The notes beneath the pieces are model-generated. The model ran no database searches. It was not told the DNA's origin and saw nothing but the letters and a program-made list of their open reading frames with translations. Position numbers and translations under genes: made by a program. Of a stretch of DNA of 64,000 nucleotides, positions 34,537 through 43,357 are shown piece after piece (position 1 is the first letter of the stretch; every line of letters starts with the position of its first letter). Source of the DNA: Verrucomicrobiota bacterium (GTDB lineage Bacteria > Verrucomicrobiota > Kiritimatiellia > CAIQIC01); the NCBI GenBank assembly GCA_004321905.1, contig SCQF01000023.1, positions 62,001 to 126,000 on the forward strand. The letters are read 5' to 3'.

Positions 34537-35166
34537 TTATTCCGCCGGCGTTGCTGCAGCCGCTTTACGGCGGCGATGGACGATGACATAGACCGTCACA
34601 ATAACAACGCACGTTACAAAAGCGATAGCGCCGGCCTGATGAGCGTATTTTTTGATCAATTCCGGTTTATCGCCCACGACATAACCGATGGCCTCCAACA
34701 CCGCCGCCCAGAGACCAGCGCCGAAGGCGGTATAGAAGCAGAATTTCCAGAGGTGCATCCGGGCAAGACCCGCCGGGAAGCTGATGAAATGACGGACGCC
34801 CAAAATCAGACGACCGGTAAAGGTGCTGATTTCGCCGTGGCTGACGAAAAACTTCTCCATCTTCTCGAACTTGTGCGGCGGGCAAAGAAAGTACTTTCCA
34901 TATTTGAGCATCAGCGGGCGGCCCATTTTGACGGCGATGCCGTAGTTGATCAGCGCGCCGAGAACGCTGCCCAGCGTGGCCATTAGCAGTGCAATCCAGA
35001 AATTCATGTGGCCTTGCGCCACAAGGTAACCGGCTTGCGGCATCACTAATTCGCTGGGAATCGGCACAAAGGTGCTTTCCAAGGTCATGAGCGCAAACAC
35101 GCCGGGATAGCCCAGCTTATGAATAACTTCCACCGTCCATTGAAAGAGTTGTACCAATTGTTCCAT
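34537..35166 (-). CDS. DedA family membrane protein
   Basis: A 209-residue polytopic membrane protein of the DedA/VTT family, implicated in lipid-carrier flipping and envelope homeostasis. The motif FxPxPSE appears as ESTFVPIPSELVMPQAG, and the downstream motif as STFTGRLILGVRHFISFPAGLARM. The C-terminus is basic. Last gene of a tight minus-strand series lipA, acyltransferase, GT2, dedA, with a 2-bp gap to GT2. Confidence 0.9.
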   Translation of the reverse strand: MEQLVQLFQWTVEVIHKLGYPGVFALMTLESTFVPIPSELVMPQAGYLVAQGHMNFWIALLMATLGSVLGALINYGIAVKMGRPLMLKYGKYFLCPPHKFEKMEKFFVSHGEISTFTGRLILGVRHFISFPAGLARMHLWKFCFYTAFGAGLWAAVLEAIGYVVGDKPELIKKYAHQAGAIAFVTCVVIVTVYVIVHRRRKAAAATPAE

Positions 35167-35168
35167 GT

Positions 35169-35855
35169 TTAGCCTCGTTTACACCGTACGGCGTGGCGCA
35201 GCATCATGCCGAAGAATCGGAGGGTGTCAACCACGGGATTGATTTTACTTTGCTCATCGCGATAGATCGTACGGACCGGCACGGAGGCGATATGCACGCC
35301 ACGCGCGGCAAGATCGAGCAGAATTTCCGACTCAGCGGCATAGCGCGTGGAACTGAGCGGTTGCCGTGGCAGCACGTCCACGCGATAGAGGCGAAAACCG
35401 CATTGTGTGTCTGGAATGCGTTGGCCTATGGAGCGGCTCAACAGCCAGCTCATAACTTGATTGGTCCAGCGGCGGATGCGCGGCATCTTGGCGTTGGTCG
35501 TCATGCGATTACCGACCACCACCGCCGCGCCCGTCTGCTGATAGGCGGTCAGCAACGCGGGCACATCCGCCGGATCGTGTTGACCGTCACCATCCATCGT
35601 GACAACCGCCGTGTAACCACACTCGCGAACAAACTGGAAAGCGGTTTCCAACGCCGCGCCTTTGCCGCGATTGATCGGGTGCCGCAAGACATGCGCACCG
35701 GCAGCCTCGGCCTCCGCGGCGGTGGCGTCCGGCGAGCCATCGTCCACCACAACCACGTCCAGCGCCTGTACGCGGACAGCGCACACGACCGCGCCAATAT
35801 GAGCGGCTTCCTTGAAGGCAGGAATAATTATGCAGATTTTTTCAGCCATGGTCAT
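35169..35855 (-). CDS. Family 2 glycosyltransferase (polyprenyl-phosphate sugar synthase-like)
   Basis: A 228-residue GT-A enzyme. IIIPAFKEAAHIG, VVVDDGSPDATAAEAEAAGA and VVTMDGDGQHDP (the metal-binding DxD region) are clear, and CGFRLYRVDVL with AAESEILLDLAARG matches dolichol-/undecaprenyl-phosphate mannosyl- or glucosyltransferase-like proteins. There is no C-terminal membrane domain. The start at 35855 overlaps the acyltransferase stop (ATGA). It probably supplies sugars for envelope glycans. Confidence 0.88.
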   Translation of the reverse strand: MTMAEKICIIIPAFKEAAHIGAVVCAVRVQALDVVVVDDGSPDATAAEAEAAGAHVLRHPINRGKGAALETAFQFVRECGYTAVVTMDGDGQHDPADVPALLTAYQQTGAAVVVGNRMTTNAKMPRIRRWTNQVMSWLLSRSIGQRIPDTQCGFRLYRVDVLPRQPLSSTRYAAESEILLDLAARGVHIASVPVRTIYRDEQSKINPVVDTLRFFGMMLRHAVRCKRG

Positions 35856-36727
35856 TTCCAAAAGTCTTCAAAAATGAACCATTGGCCAGGCGCGGAAGCA
35901 ATCTCTTTTTCGAGCGCGGCGAGCCAGTGGGCGCGAATCGCGTCTTCCGATCCCGCGGTGTCGGGATAAATGGGCGGATGGCACCGCAGTAGAAACGTGT
36001 CGTCCTCCTGCCGCAGTAAAAACACAGGGACCAGCGGCGCGCCAGTATGCGCCGCCAGCCACGCCGGACCGCGTGGTAGCGGCGCGGGCGCGCCGAAGAA
36101 ATCGTAGCGCTCCGTTTGGTGCGTAAAATTACGATCACCGAGCAACGCGACCATTTCGCCACGCTGGAGACAGCGCACAATGGAATAGACGGCATGGCCC
36201 AAGGGCAACACATGAACGCCACGGCTCTCGCGCTGGCGATTGAACAGCCGGTTGAGCTGTTCAATGCGTTGCGGCAAGGCGACCGCGTTGAGTCGGTAGC
36301 CGAGCGCAGTAACCACCGCCCCACCCAACTCCCAGTTGCCCAAATGCGCCGTGACCAACAGCACGCCCTTGCCGCGGGCCGCGGCTTCCTGCAAAAACTC
36401 CATATGTTCAAGACTGACGAAGCGTTGCAACTGTGCATCCGTGAGGCGGGCGAAACGAAAAAAATCCACCAGGTATTTCCCAAAATTTTGAAAGGTCTTG
36501 CGCGCTAAACCGGGCAAGGCCGTCGCGGCGAGAGTAATACCACGTGCGGAAAGAATGCGGGCCAGATTGTTCATCACCGCGCACCGGTCGCCGGTCCGCC
36601 GCCAGTAATAAAGGTCGGCTACGCGCAAGCCCAGCCAATAGACAAGCCTGCGCGGCAGGTTACGACTAAGCACAGCCGCCAGGTAATAAAGCCAGTAGCG
36701 TGTCGAACTGGAACGATCTTCCGTCAT
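35852..36727 (-). CDS. LpxL/HtrB-type lysophospholipid acyltransferase
   Basis: A 291-residue membrane-associated acyltransferase of the late lipid A acylation family. The catalytic H-x4-E motif is in VLLVTAHLGNWELGGAVV, and the second block appears as ALLGDRNF. A hydrophobic N-terminus (YWLYYLAAVLSRNLPRRLVYW) anchors it. Its presence implies lipid A and an outer membrane. It lies 11 bp after lipA. Confidence 0.9.
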   Translation of the reverse strand: MTEDRSSSTRYWLYYLAAVLSRNLPRRLVYWLGLRVADLYYWRRTGDRCAVMNNLARILSARGITLAATALPGLARKTFQNFGKYLVDFFRFARLTDAQLQRFVSLEHMEFLQEAAARGKGVLLVTAHLGNWELGGAVVTALGYRLNAVALPQRIEQLNRLFNRQRESRGVHVLPLGHAVYSIVRCLQRGEMVALLGDRNFTHQTERYDFFGAPAPLPRGPAWLAAHTGAPLVPVFLLRQEDDTFLLRCHPPIYPDTAGSEDAIRAHWLAALEKEIASAPGQWFIFEDFWK

Positions 36728-36738
36728 CGTGTCCAGTT

Positions 36739-37599
36739 TTAGACTGGCAATGGTGTTTGCGTCAACTCTTCTGCGCGATAGGACGAGCGCACCAACGGCC
36801 CCGCCGCCACATTGCGAAACCCCATCGCCCGCGCTGCCGCCGCCAGTTGCGCGAACGCCGCCGGCGTCACAAAGCGCGCCACGTCATGTTTACCGTTGCG
36901 CGGACGGAGATACTGCCCGACCGTCAACAACTCGCAACCTGCCGCGCGCAAATCACGGAAAGCTTCCAGCAGTTCGTCATCGGTCTCGCCCAAGCCGACC
37001 ATCACGCCCGACTTCACCGTGGCCTTGGCGGAAGAAGACGCCGCATGGCGCAACACGCTCAACGACTGTTCATAGCCGGCGTGCGGACGAATCTCGCCCT
37101 GCAAGCGCCGCACGGTTTCGAGGTTGTGATTGAAAACGTCCGGCTGGGCTTCCAGCACGACATTGATCGCAACGGTGTCGCCGTTAAAATCCGGAGTCAA
37201 GACTTCAATCGTGGCCGCCGGTAACGCGGCACGTACCGCCGCAATCGTGGCGGCGAAGTGCGCCGAACCACCATCCGGCAAATCGTCACGGGTGACGCTG
37301 GTGATAACCACATGGCGCAGATTCATTTTCTGCGCGGCCTCAGCCACATGCCGCGGCTCCTCCGCATCCAACAAATCGGGCCGCCCTGTACTGATGTTGC
37401 AGAACTTACAGGCACGCGTGCAGGTGTTGCCTAAAATCATGAATGTCGCCGTCCCGCGATTCCAACATTCCTGCTGGTTCGGGCAATGCGCGCTATGGCA
37501 CACCGTATGTAGCGCATTCTTCGTAATCAGCCGCTGAACCGCACCATAGTGCAGATCGGTTCGCAGCGGCTGACGAATCCATGTTGGTAAGCGTTGCAC
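36739..37599 (-). CDS. lipA: Lipoyl synthase
   Basis: A 286-residue radical SAM enzyme that inserts two sulfurs into protein-bound octanoyl groups. It has both iron-sulfur motifs: CHSAHCPNQQEC (C-x4-C-x5-C, auxiliary cluster) and CTRACKFC (radical SAM). The C-terminal RSSYRAEE supplies the conserved Ser ligand. No lipB is nearby. It is divergent from pyrK, with an inverted repeat in the shared upstream region. Confidence 0.97.
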   Translation of the reverse strand: MQRLPTWIRQPLRTDLHYGAVQRLITKNALHTVCHSAHCPNQQECWNRGTATFMILGNTCTRACKFCNISTGRPDLLDAEEPRHVAEAAQKMNLRHVVITSVTRDDLPDGGSAHFAATIAAVRAALPAATIEVLTPDFNGDTVAINVVLEAQPDVFNHNLETVRRLQGEIRPHAGYEQSLSVLRHAASSSAKATVKSGVMVGLGETDDELLEAFRDLRAAGCELLTVGQYLRPRNGKHDVARFVTPAAFAQLAAAARAMGFRNVAAGPLVRSSYRAEELTQTPLPV

Positions 37600-37617
37600 G
37601 GACGAATCTTCGCCCGC

Positions 37618-37668
37618 CTTTGGCCTTACGTCAAATCAGATTCTTTCGGTTGACGTGCGCGGCCAAAG
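37618..37668. promoter_or_regulatory. Interrupted inverted repeat in the lipA-pyrK divergent region
   Basis: CTTTGGCC (37618) and ACGTCAA (37628) pair with TTGACGT (37650) and GGCCAAAG (37661), with a 15-bp loop. It fills most of the 87-bp gap. It may be an operator or a leader hairpin for pyrK. Confidence 0.5.
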
Positions 37669-37686
37669 CAAGCAGACTCCTCTGCC

Positions 37687-38490
37687 GTGCAACTCGAAAC
37701 CGTCAGCATCATCGAACACCGCGACTATGGCGCGGGTTATCGTCTATTGCGCCTCGCCGCGCCACAGATCGCGCCACAGGTGCGTCCCGGCCAATTCGTC
37801 CATGTCCGCATTCCGCGCCTTGAAGCCAGCGTCTTGCGCCGTCCGTTTAGCGTCTTCAAAGCAGAAAACGGCGAACTGACGCTGCTCTATAAATCCGTCG
37901 GTCACGGCACCAGCGTACTCGCGGTCGCCGCGCCCGGCGAAATCGTCAGTCTGATCGGCCCGCTCGGCAACGGCTTTCCGCTCGACCTGCCCGCCGACCG
38001 CACGCCGGTGCTGGTCGCCGGCGGCTACGGCATGGCGGCGCTCTACCTCCTCGCCCGCCGCCTGCCCCAAAAAGGCGTCGTCTTTGCCGGTGGACGCAGC
38101 ACGCAAGATGTGCTGTGCGTTGAAGATTTTGAGGCGCTCGGCTGGAAAGTTCACATCGCCACGCAGGATGGCTCACGCGGTGTACGCGGCCTCGTCACCG
38201 GCCCGTTCGATGCGTGGCTCGCCGAACATCGCACCAATCTCGCGCCGGAATTTTTCGCCTGTGGCCCGAACGCGATGCTGCAAGAAATCGGCGCCCGCGC
38301 CATCGCCGGCGGCTGGCGCGCGTGGTTGAGCGTGGATCGTCACATGGGCTGCGGCGTCGGCGCGTGCCTGACGTGCGTCGTCAAATTACAAGATACCGAC
38401 GGCACGTGGTTCTGGGCCCGCTCCTGCAAGGAAGGTCCGGTTTTTGAAGCGCGCCAAATCCGGTGGAACGGCGAGGACGACGAAGCATGA
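37687..38490 (+). CDS. pyrK: Dihydroorotate dehydrogenase electron-transfer subunit
   Basis: A 267-residue FAD and 2Fe-2S protein that passes electrons from PyrD (class IB) to NAD. FAD binding is seen in LRRPFSVFKAENG and the NAD domain in LVAGGYGMAALYLLAR. The 2Fe-2S ligands are in GCGVGACLTCVVK with the fourth Cys in ARSCKEGPVF. The start is GTG at 37687. pyrD follows after a 160-bp repeat-filled gap. Confidence 0.95.
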   Translation: MQLETVSIIEHRDYGAGYRLLRLAAPQIAPQVRPGQFVHVRIPRLEASVLRRPFSVFKAENGELTLLYKSVGHGTSVLAVAAPGEIVSLIGPLGNGFPLDLPADRTPVLVAGGYGMAALYLLARRLPQKGVVFAGGRSTQDVLCVEDFEALGWKVHIATQDGSRGVRGLVTGPFDAWLAEHRTNLAPEFFACGPNAMLQEIGARAIAGGWRAWLSVDRHMGCGVGACLTCVVKLQDTDGTWFWARSCKEGPVFEARQIRWNGEDDEA

Positions 38491-38507
38491 GCACGTGTAC
38501 AAACTTC

Positions 38508-38582
38508 GGCCCGACGGGGCGGGCCTCCTACACCAACACTGCGAACCCGCTTTTTGTAGGAGCGCTGCCCCGTCAGCGCGAC
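38508..38582. repeat. GTAG-headed REP-like doublet between pyrK and pyrD
   Basis: Left part GGCCCGACGGGGCGGGCC ending in CTAC (38528-38531); right part GTAGGAGCGCTGCCCCGTCA from 38556. Head GTAG followed by a hairpin resembles REP elements of other bacteria. Confidence 0.75.
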
Positions 38583-38596
38583 GAAAACGGCGCTAG

Positions 38597-38645
38597 TTTC
38601 CAAGGCTTGGAAAACCGGAACATCACCTTTTCCAAAGGTTGGAAA
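38597..38645. repeat. Palindrome pair, 32-bp phase, at the pyrD start
   Basis: TTTCCAAGGCTTGGAAA at 38597 and TTTCCAAAGGTTGGAAA at 38629. The second ends 5 bp before the pyrD ATG and places the only Shine-Dalgarno-like AAAGG in its loop. Confidence 0.94.
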
Positions 38646-38650
38646 ACCCT

Positions 38651-39568
38651 ATGACGACGCCCGACATCAGCATCAAGCTCGCCGGTATCCCGATGAAAAA
38701 CCCGGTGATGGTCGCCTCCGGCACGTTCGGCTACGGCCCGGAATACGCCCCACTTGTTGATCTCGCGAAGCTCGGCGCGCTGGTCGTCAAAGGCATCTCG
38801 CCGGAGCCGTGGCGCGGCAATCCGACGCCGCGAACGGTCGAGGTTGCCAGCGGACTCATCAACGCCATCGGGCTGCAGAATCCCGGCGCAGAAGGATTTT
38901 TGCGCGATTACCTGCCGTTCCTGCGGAAATTCGATGTGCCGGTGATCGTCAACATCTGGGGTCGCACGATCGAGGGATATGCCGCGGTCGCCGCGCGCTT
39001 GAGCCAAGCCGAAGGCATTGCGGCGCTGGAACTGAACGTCTCGTGCCCAAACATCAAGGAAGGCAGCAAATCGTTCGGCTCGAACGCGGACATGTTCAAG
39101 CGCGTCGTCGCCGCCACGCGCGCGGTGACGAAGTTACCGTTGATCCCCAAGCTCGCGCCAGACGTGTTCCGCATCGGCGAGTTTGCGCGCATCGCCGAAG
39201 CTGAAGGCGCTGATGCGCTCGCAATCACGAACTCCGTACCGGCGATGGCGATTGATATCGAAACCCGGCGGCCCAAGCTGGCGAACGTCACCGGCGGACT
39301 TTCCGGCCCGGCGATCCGACCGATTGCCGTGCGGCTGGTCTGGGAAGCGGCCAAGGCGGTCAAGATTCCGATCATCGGCATAGGCGGAATTTATTCAGCG
39401 GCGGACGCGCTAGAATTTTTCATCGCCGGCGCAAGCGCGGTCGCGGTCGGCACGGCGAATTTCCTCGAACCGACCACGGCACTGACGGTGGCCGATGGAC
39501 TCCGCGATTATCTGGCACGCCACAAGCTTGGCTCAATCCACGAACTGGTGGGGACGCTCGCATGCTGA
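38651..39568 (+). CDS. pyrD: Dihydroorotate dehydrogenase class IB, catalytic subunit
   Basis: A 305-residue FMN enzyme converting dihydroorotate to orotate in pyrimidine synthesis, paired with PyrK. The catalytic Cys is in ELNVSCPNIKEG. FMN binding is seen in MVASGTFGYGPEY, KLAPDVFRIGEFA, and IIGIGGIYSAADALEFFIAGASAVAVGTA. The ATG at 38651 is preferred over a TTG at 38639 that lies inside the palindrome. Its ribosome site would lie in the palindrome loop. Confidence 0.96.
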   Translation: MTTPDISIKLAGIPMKNPVMVASGTFGYGPEYAPLVDLAKLGALVVKGISPEPWRGNPTPRTVEVASGLINAIGLQNPGAEGFLRDYLPFLRKFDVPVIVNIWGRTIEGYAAVAARLSQAEGIAALELNVSCPNIKEGSKSFGSNADMFKRVVAATRAVTKLPLIPKLAPDVFRIGEFARIAEAEGADALAITNSVPAMAIDIETRRPKLANVTGGLSGPAIRPIAVRLVWEAAKAVKIPIIGIGGIYSAADALEFFIAGASAVAVGTANFLEPTTALTVADGLRDYLARHKLGSIHELVGTLAC

Positions 39569-41169
39569 AATTCCGCCGGAAAACGCTGCTGCTTGTCGCG
39601 GCAGCCACGATCATGTTTATGGTTTGGCTGCTTTATGTGCCCTACCGCCCGGAACGCTTGTTGCGCGTAATTCCGGCCAACGCGCAGCTGCTCACTATCC
39701 ACCAAAATCTCGCGACGCGCTGGCCGGCCATGCTGCAAAATCCGGTACTGCAAAGTCTCGCCATGTCGGTCGGCGTAGACGCGTTTGCGCTCCGCACACT
39801 GGCCACGGATGCCGAGACGCTGCGTTGGGTTCAACGCCTGGCGGCGCACGATACCGCCCTCGCCTACATTCCGCATATTGGCGCGAGCGGTCGCCCGGCG
39901 TGGGTGCTCGCTTCGTGGCTGGGCGGCGACAGCCAGAAACTACGCCTGCAACTACTCTGGTTCCCGCCGCCGGGTTTCACACGCCACGCACCGCACAACG
40001 GCGTGCCGTATTGGACTGTAAACGTGCCCGGCCTGAAGCCCGGCGTACAACTGGCGCTGGCGTTTGTCGAAGGCATGGTGATCGCCACGTTGGGCGATGA
40101 CTCCTCCGCAATATTGGAATTGCTCGACAGCAGCGATGGCATCCTGCCCTCGCTGGCCAGTGCGCGCGGCGCGAAATTCAGCGACTACCAATGCCTCGCG
40201 CCGAGCGCACCCGATCACGGCTGGGTGGACACCGGCGCACTGGTGCAGCGTAAGCCCAACACACCGGTGCCGCCGCCGTTGACGATGTCACTCACCGCCG
40301 TCGAACCACATTATGCTGAAGGCAATCTCTGCGGTCCGCTACCACTGCCGGCGGCCAAGACCAGCGCCAAGCCTATGGAAGCCGGCGATCTGGTCAAGCT
40401 TACGGGCAATCTGCCGATGGTCGCCGCACTCATCCGCACCGAAACCGCCCTGCCTTCGCTGGAGACGATCCTCGGCCCGGCCTGGAAAGATGAATTGAAC
40501 GCAGCACTGCAACTGCAACATGCTGATCGCATCGCGCTGTTTTTGATGGGTGGCGACTACGGCGGACGTCTCTACGGCTTCCGTATCCCCGCGCTCATCG
40601 CCGGATTCCCCGTGCGCGCCGGCGAGGCCATGCCGGGCCTGTTGCACGGCGTGCTCGACCGCCTGAACACACAACGCGGCTGGGGTTTGATTCCGCGCGA
40701 AATCAAGATCGGCAACCACACGCTCTACGCCGTCGAGGGTACCCGACAAAATGCCTTCAGCCTGCTGCCGCCGGAAGAGCTGCCCGCCTACACCGTCTGC
40801 GACAACTGGTTCCTCGTCGCCTCCAGTCTGCGCGCGCTCACCGCCTTGGTTGCGCGCTACGACCGGCCCGAAGCCGCCGAGCAAGCGGGCACGGCGCGAT
40901 GGACCGACGGCCTCGACATCGCCCGCGGCGGCGCCTATGGCTGGGTGGACTTCGCCCGCGCGCGCGATGAACTACGCCTGATTATCGCCGGCTATTCGCT
41001 CAAGCTGATGCTCGACGACCCGCGCAAGGCCGCCGGGCAGCGCCAGCAACTCAACACCTACAAAGCATGGCTCGACGCACTCGCGCCGCTCGGCCAGGCC
41101 AAACTTTGGTTGACCTCTGACGGCCAACTTTCCGCGTTACGTTTTGAAATCGGTAAATCGTCAAAATGA
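39562..41169 (+). CDS. Hypothetical membrane-anchored protein
   Basis: A 535-residue protein of unknown function overlapping the pyrD stop by 7 bp. It has one N-terminal transmembrane helix (RKTLLLVAAATIMFMVWLLYV) and a large extracytoplasmic part without recognised motifs. The general layout (RVIPANAQLLTIHQNLATRWP near the N-terminus, several LxxLxxDxxxILPS repeats, late NWFLVASSLRALTALV) recalls DUF3352-type periplasmic proteins, but I am not certain. Cotranscription with pyrD is likely. Confidence 0.65.
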   Translation: MLKFRRKTLLLVAAATIMFMVWLLYVPYRPERLLRVIPANAQLLTIHQNLATRWPAMLQNPVLQSLAMSVGVDAFALRTLATDAETLRWVQRLAAHDTALAYIPHIGASGRPAWVLASWLGGDSQKLRLQLLWFPPPGFTRHAPHNGVPYWTVNVPGLKPGVQLALAFVEGMVIATLGDDSSAILELLDSSDGILPSLASARGAKFSDYQCLAPSAPDHGWVDTGALVQRKPNTPVPPPLTMSLTAVEPHYAEGNLCGPLPLPAAKTSAKPMEAGDLVKLTGNLPMVAALIRTETALPSLETILGPAWKDELNAALQLQHADRIALFLMGGDYGGRLYGFRIPALIAGFPVRAGEAMPGLLHGVLDRLNTQRGWGLIPREIKIGNHTLYAVEGTRQNAFSLLPPEELPAYTVCDNWFLVASSLRALTALVARYDRPEAAEQAGTARWTDGLDIARGGAYGWVDFARARDELRLIIAGYSLKLMLDDPRKAAGQRQQLNTYKAWLDALAPLGQAKLWLTSDGQLSALRFEIGKSSK

Positions 41170-41183
41170 GTTTCATCACACAG

Positions 41184-41235
41184 GTAGGGACGGCTCGCCG
41201 AACCGTCCGCGGCGCTCGCGGCGCGAGCGCCCTAC
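41184..41235. repeat. GTAG..CTAC REP-like doublet
   Basis: Bounded by GTAGGG and CCCTAC, with two inner stems (GACGG..CCGTC and GCGCTCGCGGCGCGAGCGC). Same architecture as the elements at 3202 and 24750. The rest of 41170-41334 is without a gene. Confidence 0.8.
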
Positions 41236-41334
41236 CCCAGAACCTGACAAATAGAGCGCTTTCTCCGAAAGCGCCGAGTTTTCGTGTTTCATCCGCTTGT
41301 CCCGACGAAGCCGGATGTAAATCTGTGGCTAAAA

Positions 41335-41799
41335 ATGAATAAACTTCTGAATTTCTTCGCCACCGGTTTCGGTTTGGGCCGCAGTCCGTTCGCGCCGGGC
41401 ACCGTCGGCACGCTACCGGGCATTCCACTCGCGTGGGCCATGAGCTTTCTTGCGTGGCCGTGGCAAGCCGCTGCATGCGTTCTGCTGGCGCTGCTGGCGA
41501 TTCCGATTTGCAGCGCGGGTGAAAAAGCCGCTGGCGCCAAAGATCCGCACTGCGTCGTCGCCGATGAATATCTGACCTTCCCCATCACGCTGATCGGTCT
41601 GCCGTTCGCCTGGCCCATCGTGGTGTTCGCGTTTCTCACGCACCGCGCGCTCGACATTCTGAAACCGTTTCCCGCGCGCCAACTCCAAAAACTGCCCGGC
41701 GGACTCGGCATCACGATTGACGACGTCTTTTCTTCGGTCTACGCCCTCGCGTGCAATCATCTCGCCTATCAAATCGCCTTGCACTTCGGTTGGTTGTGA
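41335..41799 (+). CDS. pgpA: Phosphatidylglycerophosphatase A
   Basis: A 154-residue integral membrane phosphatase that makes phosphatidylglycerol from its phosphate. GFGLGRSPFAPGTVGTLPGIP and the acidic ends VVADEYLTFP and GITIDDVFSSVYA are the family's conserved blocks. I start at the ATG at 41335 (MNKLLNFFATG), which aligns with the family; the frame is open to 41284. Confidence 0.93.
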   Translation: MNKLLNFFATGFGLGRSPFAPGTVGTLPGIPLAWAMSFLAWPWQAAACVLLALLAIPICSAGEKAAGAKDPHCVVADEYLTFPITLIGLPFAWPIVVFAFLTHRALDILKPFPARQLQKLPGGLGITIDDVFSSVYALACNHLAYQIALHFGWL

Positions 41800-41803
41800 C
41801 GGT

Positions 41804-41820
41804 TTTCCAAGGCTTGGAAA
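41804..41820. repeat. Single palindrome between convergent pgpA and malQ
   Basis: A perfect TTTCCAAGGCTTGGAAA that occupies nearly the whole 22-bp space between two convergent stop codons. Confidence 0.93.
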
Positions 41821-41821
41821 A

Positions 41822-43354
41822 TCAGCGTGCGCGACCGGTGGCCGTGGTGAGTTTGGCGAGGCGCTGGCGAAGTGCGGACGTGAGTGCGCCAGTGCGAACG
41901 CGCCACTGCCAGTTGCCCGCGGGCTGACCCGGTGTATTCATACGCGCTTCCGAACCGAGACCGAGCACATCTTGCAACGGTACGATGGCGATACGCGCCT
42001 GATTGTGAAACGCCAGCTCGATCAAATCCCAATGAATTTCACAATCGTCGGATTTTTTGAGGTAGTCGAGAACGTAATGCCGCTCGGCGCAGACAGCCTC
42101 TGCTGAACGCGTGCCGTCGCGCTCAGGGTCGGAGCAGAACCAGCCGCGCAGCGTGTCGTTGTCGTGCGTGCCGGTATAGACCACGGTGTTTTCAGGATAG
42201 GCGGTGGGCAGTAGTTGCGCCTCGCGACCCAAGTGGCCAAAGCTGAATTGCAAGACGCGCATCCCCGGCAACGCGAATTGGTCGCGGAGCGCGTGGACTT
42301 CGTCGGTGATCAATCCGAGGTCTTCGGCGATCAACGGCAGGCCGCCGAGTGCGTCGCGAATGGCCGCGAAAAACTGCGCGCCGGGACCTTTGACCCAATG
42401 ACCATTGACCGCGGTCGGCTCGTCCGCCGGAATTTCCCAGTAAGCTTCGAAGCCACGAAAGTGATCGAGGCGCACGAGATCAACCAATTCCAGCGTCCGC
42501 CGCAGACGCGCGAGCCACCATGCATAGCCGGTCTGCGCATGCACATCCCAGCGATACAGCGGATTGCCCCAGAGTTGGCCGGTGGCGCTGAAATAATCCG
42601 GCGGCACGCCCGCGACAACCGTGGGCCGTCCGCTGGCATCAAGCGCGAACAATTCAGGATGTGCCCAGACATCGGCGCTATCCTGCGCGACGAAAATCGG
42701 AACGTCGCCGATAATGCGGATGCCATGCCGCTGGGCGTATTGATGCAACGCCTGCCATTGGCGCTCGAAAAGGAACTGTTGGATTTTGATTTCACGAATG
42801 GTCGCGCGGCATTTTTGCTGGGCCAGCTGCAACGCCTTGGCTTCGCGTTGCGCGAATTTCGGCGCCCATTCCGTCCACGGCTTGCCATCATGCAATTCCT
42901 TGAGGGCCATGAACAGCGCGTAGTCGTCCAACCAGTCCGCGTGGTGAGTGCAGAACTTCTCGAAAGCCTGTTTCATCTGCGCCGGCGCGCGGCGGGCAAA
43001 GGCGCGACAGACGGCGCGCAACACCGCCAAACGTGCTGGAATCACCGCGCCGAAATCCACATGCTCATCCGAAAGACGCGGAAACTTTTTCAGTGCAGTT
43101 TTCGACAGTAAGCCTTCGGCCGCGAGCCGGTCAAAGCTGATCAGCAGCGGGTTGCCGGCGAAGCTGGAGAACGATTGATAAGGCGAGTCGCCGTAGCCGG
43201 TGGGGCCGAGGGGCAGAACTTGCCAGAACTGCTGGCGCATCGCGGCGAGGTCGCGGATGAAGGTCTCGGCCTGCGGGCCGATTTCACCGATGCCCCACGG
43301 CCCCGGCAACGAGGTCGGATGGAGCAGGATTCCGCTGACGCGCGGCAGGGTCAT
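41822..43354 (-). CDS. malQ: 4-alpha-glucanotransferase (amylomaltase)
   Basis: A 510-residue GH77 enzyme that transfers alpha-1,4-glucan chains. The start RVSGILLHPTSLPGPWGIGEIG is typical. The nucleophile Asp is in LVRLDHFRGFEAYWEIP, the acid/base Glu in LIAEDLGLIT, and the third acid in YTGTHDNDTLRGWF. It follows gtrA by 3 bp. It probably acts in glycogen or maltodextrin metabolism. Confidence 0.96.
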   Translation of the reverse strand: MTLPRVSGILLHPTSLPGPWGIGEIGPQAETFIRDLAAMRQQFWQVLPLGPTGYGDSPYQSFSSFAGNPLLISFDRLAAEGLLSKTALKKFPRLSDEHVDFGAVIPARLAVLRAVCRAFARRAPAQMKQAFEKFCTHHADWLDDYALFMALKELHDGKPWTEWAPKFAQREAKALQLAQQKCRATIREIKIQQFLFERQWQALHQYAQRHGIRIIGDVPIFVAQDSADVWAHPELFALDASGRPTVVAGVPPDYFSATGQLWGNPLYRWDVHAQTGYAWWLARLRRTLELVDLVRLDHFRGFEAYWEIPADEPTAVNGHWVKGPGAQFFAAIRDALGGLPLIAEDLGLITDEVHALRDQFALPGMRVLQFSFGHLGREAQLLPTAYPENTVVYTGTHDNDTLRGWFCSDPERDGTRSAEAVCAERHYVLDYLKKSDDCEIHWDLIELAFHNQARIAIVPLQDVLGLGSEARMNTPGQPAGNWQWRVRTGALTSALRQRLAKLTTATGRAR

Positions 43355-43357
43355 GGG

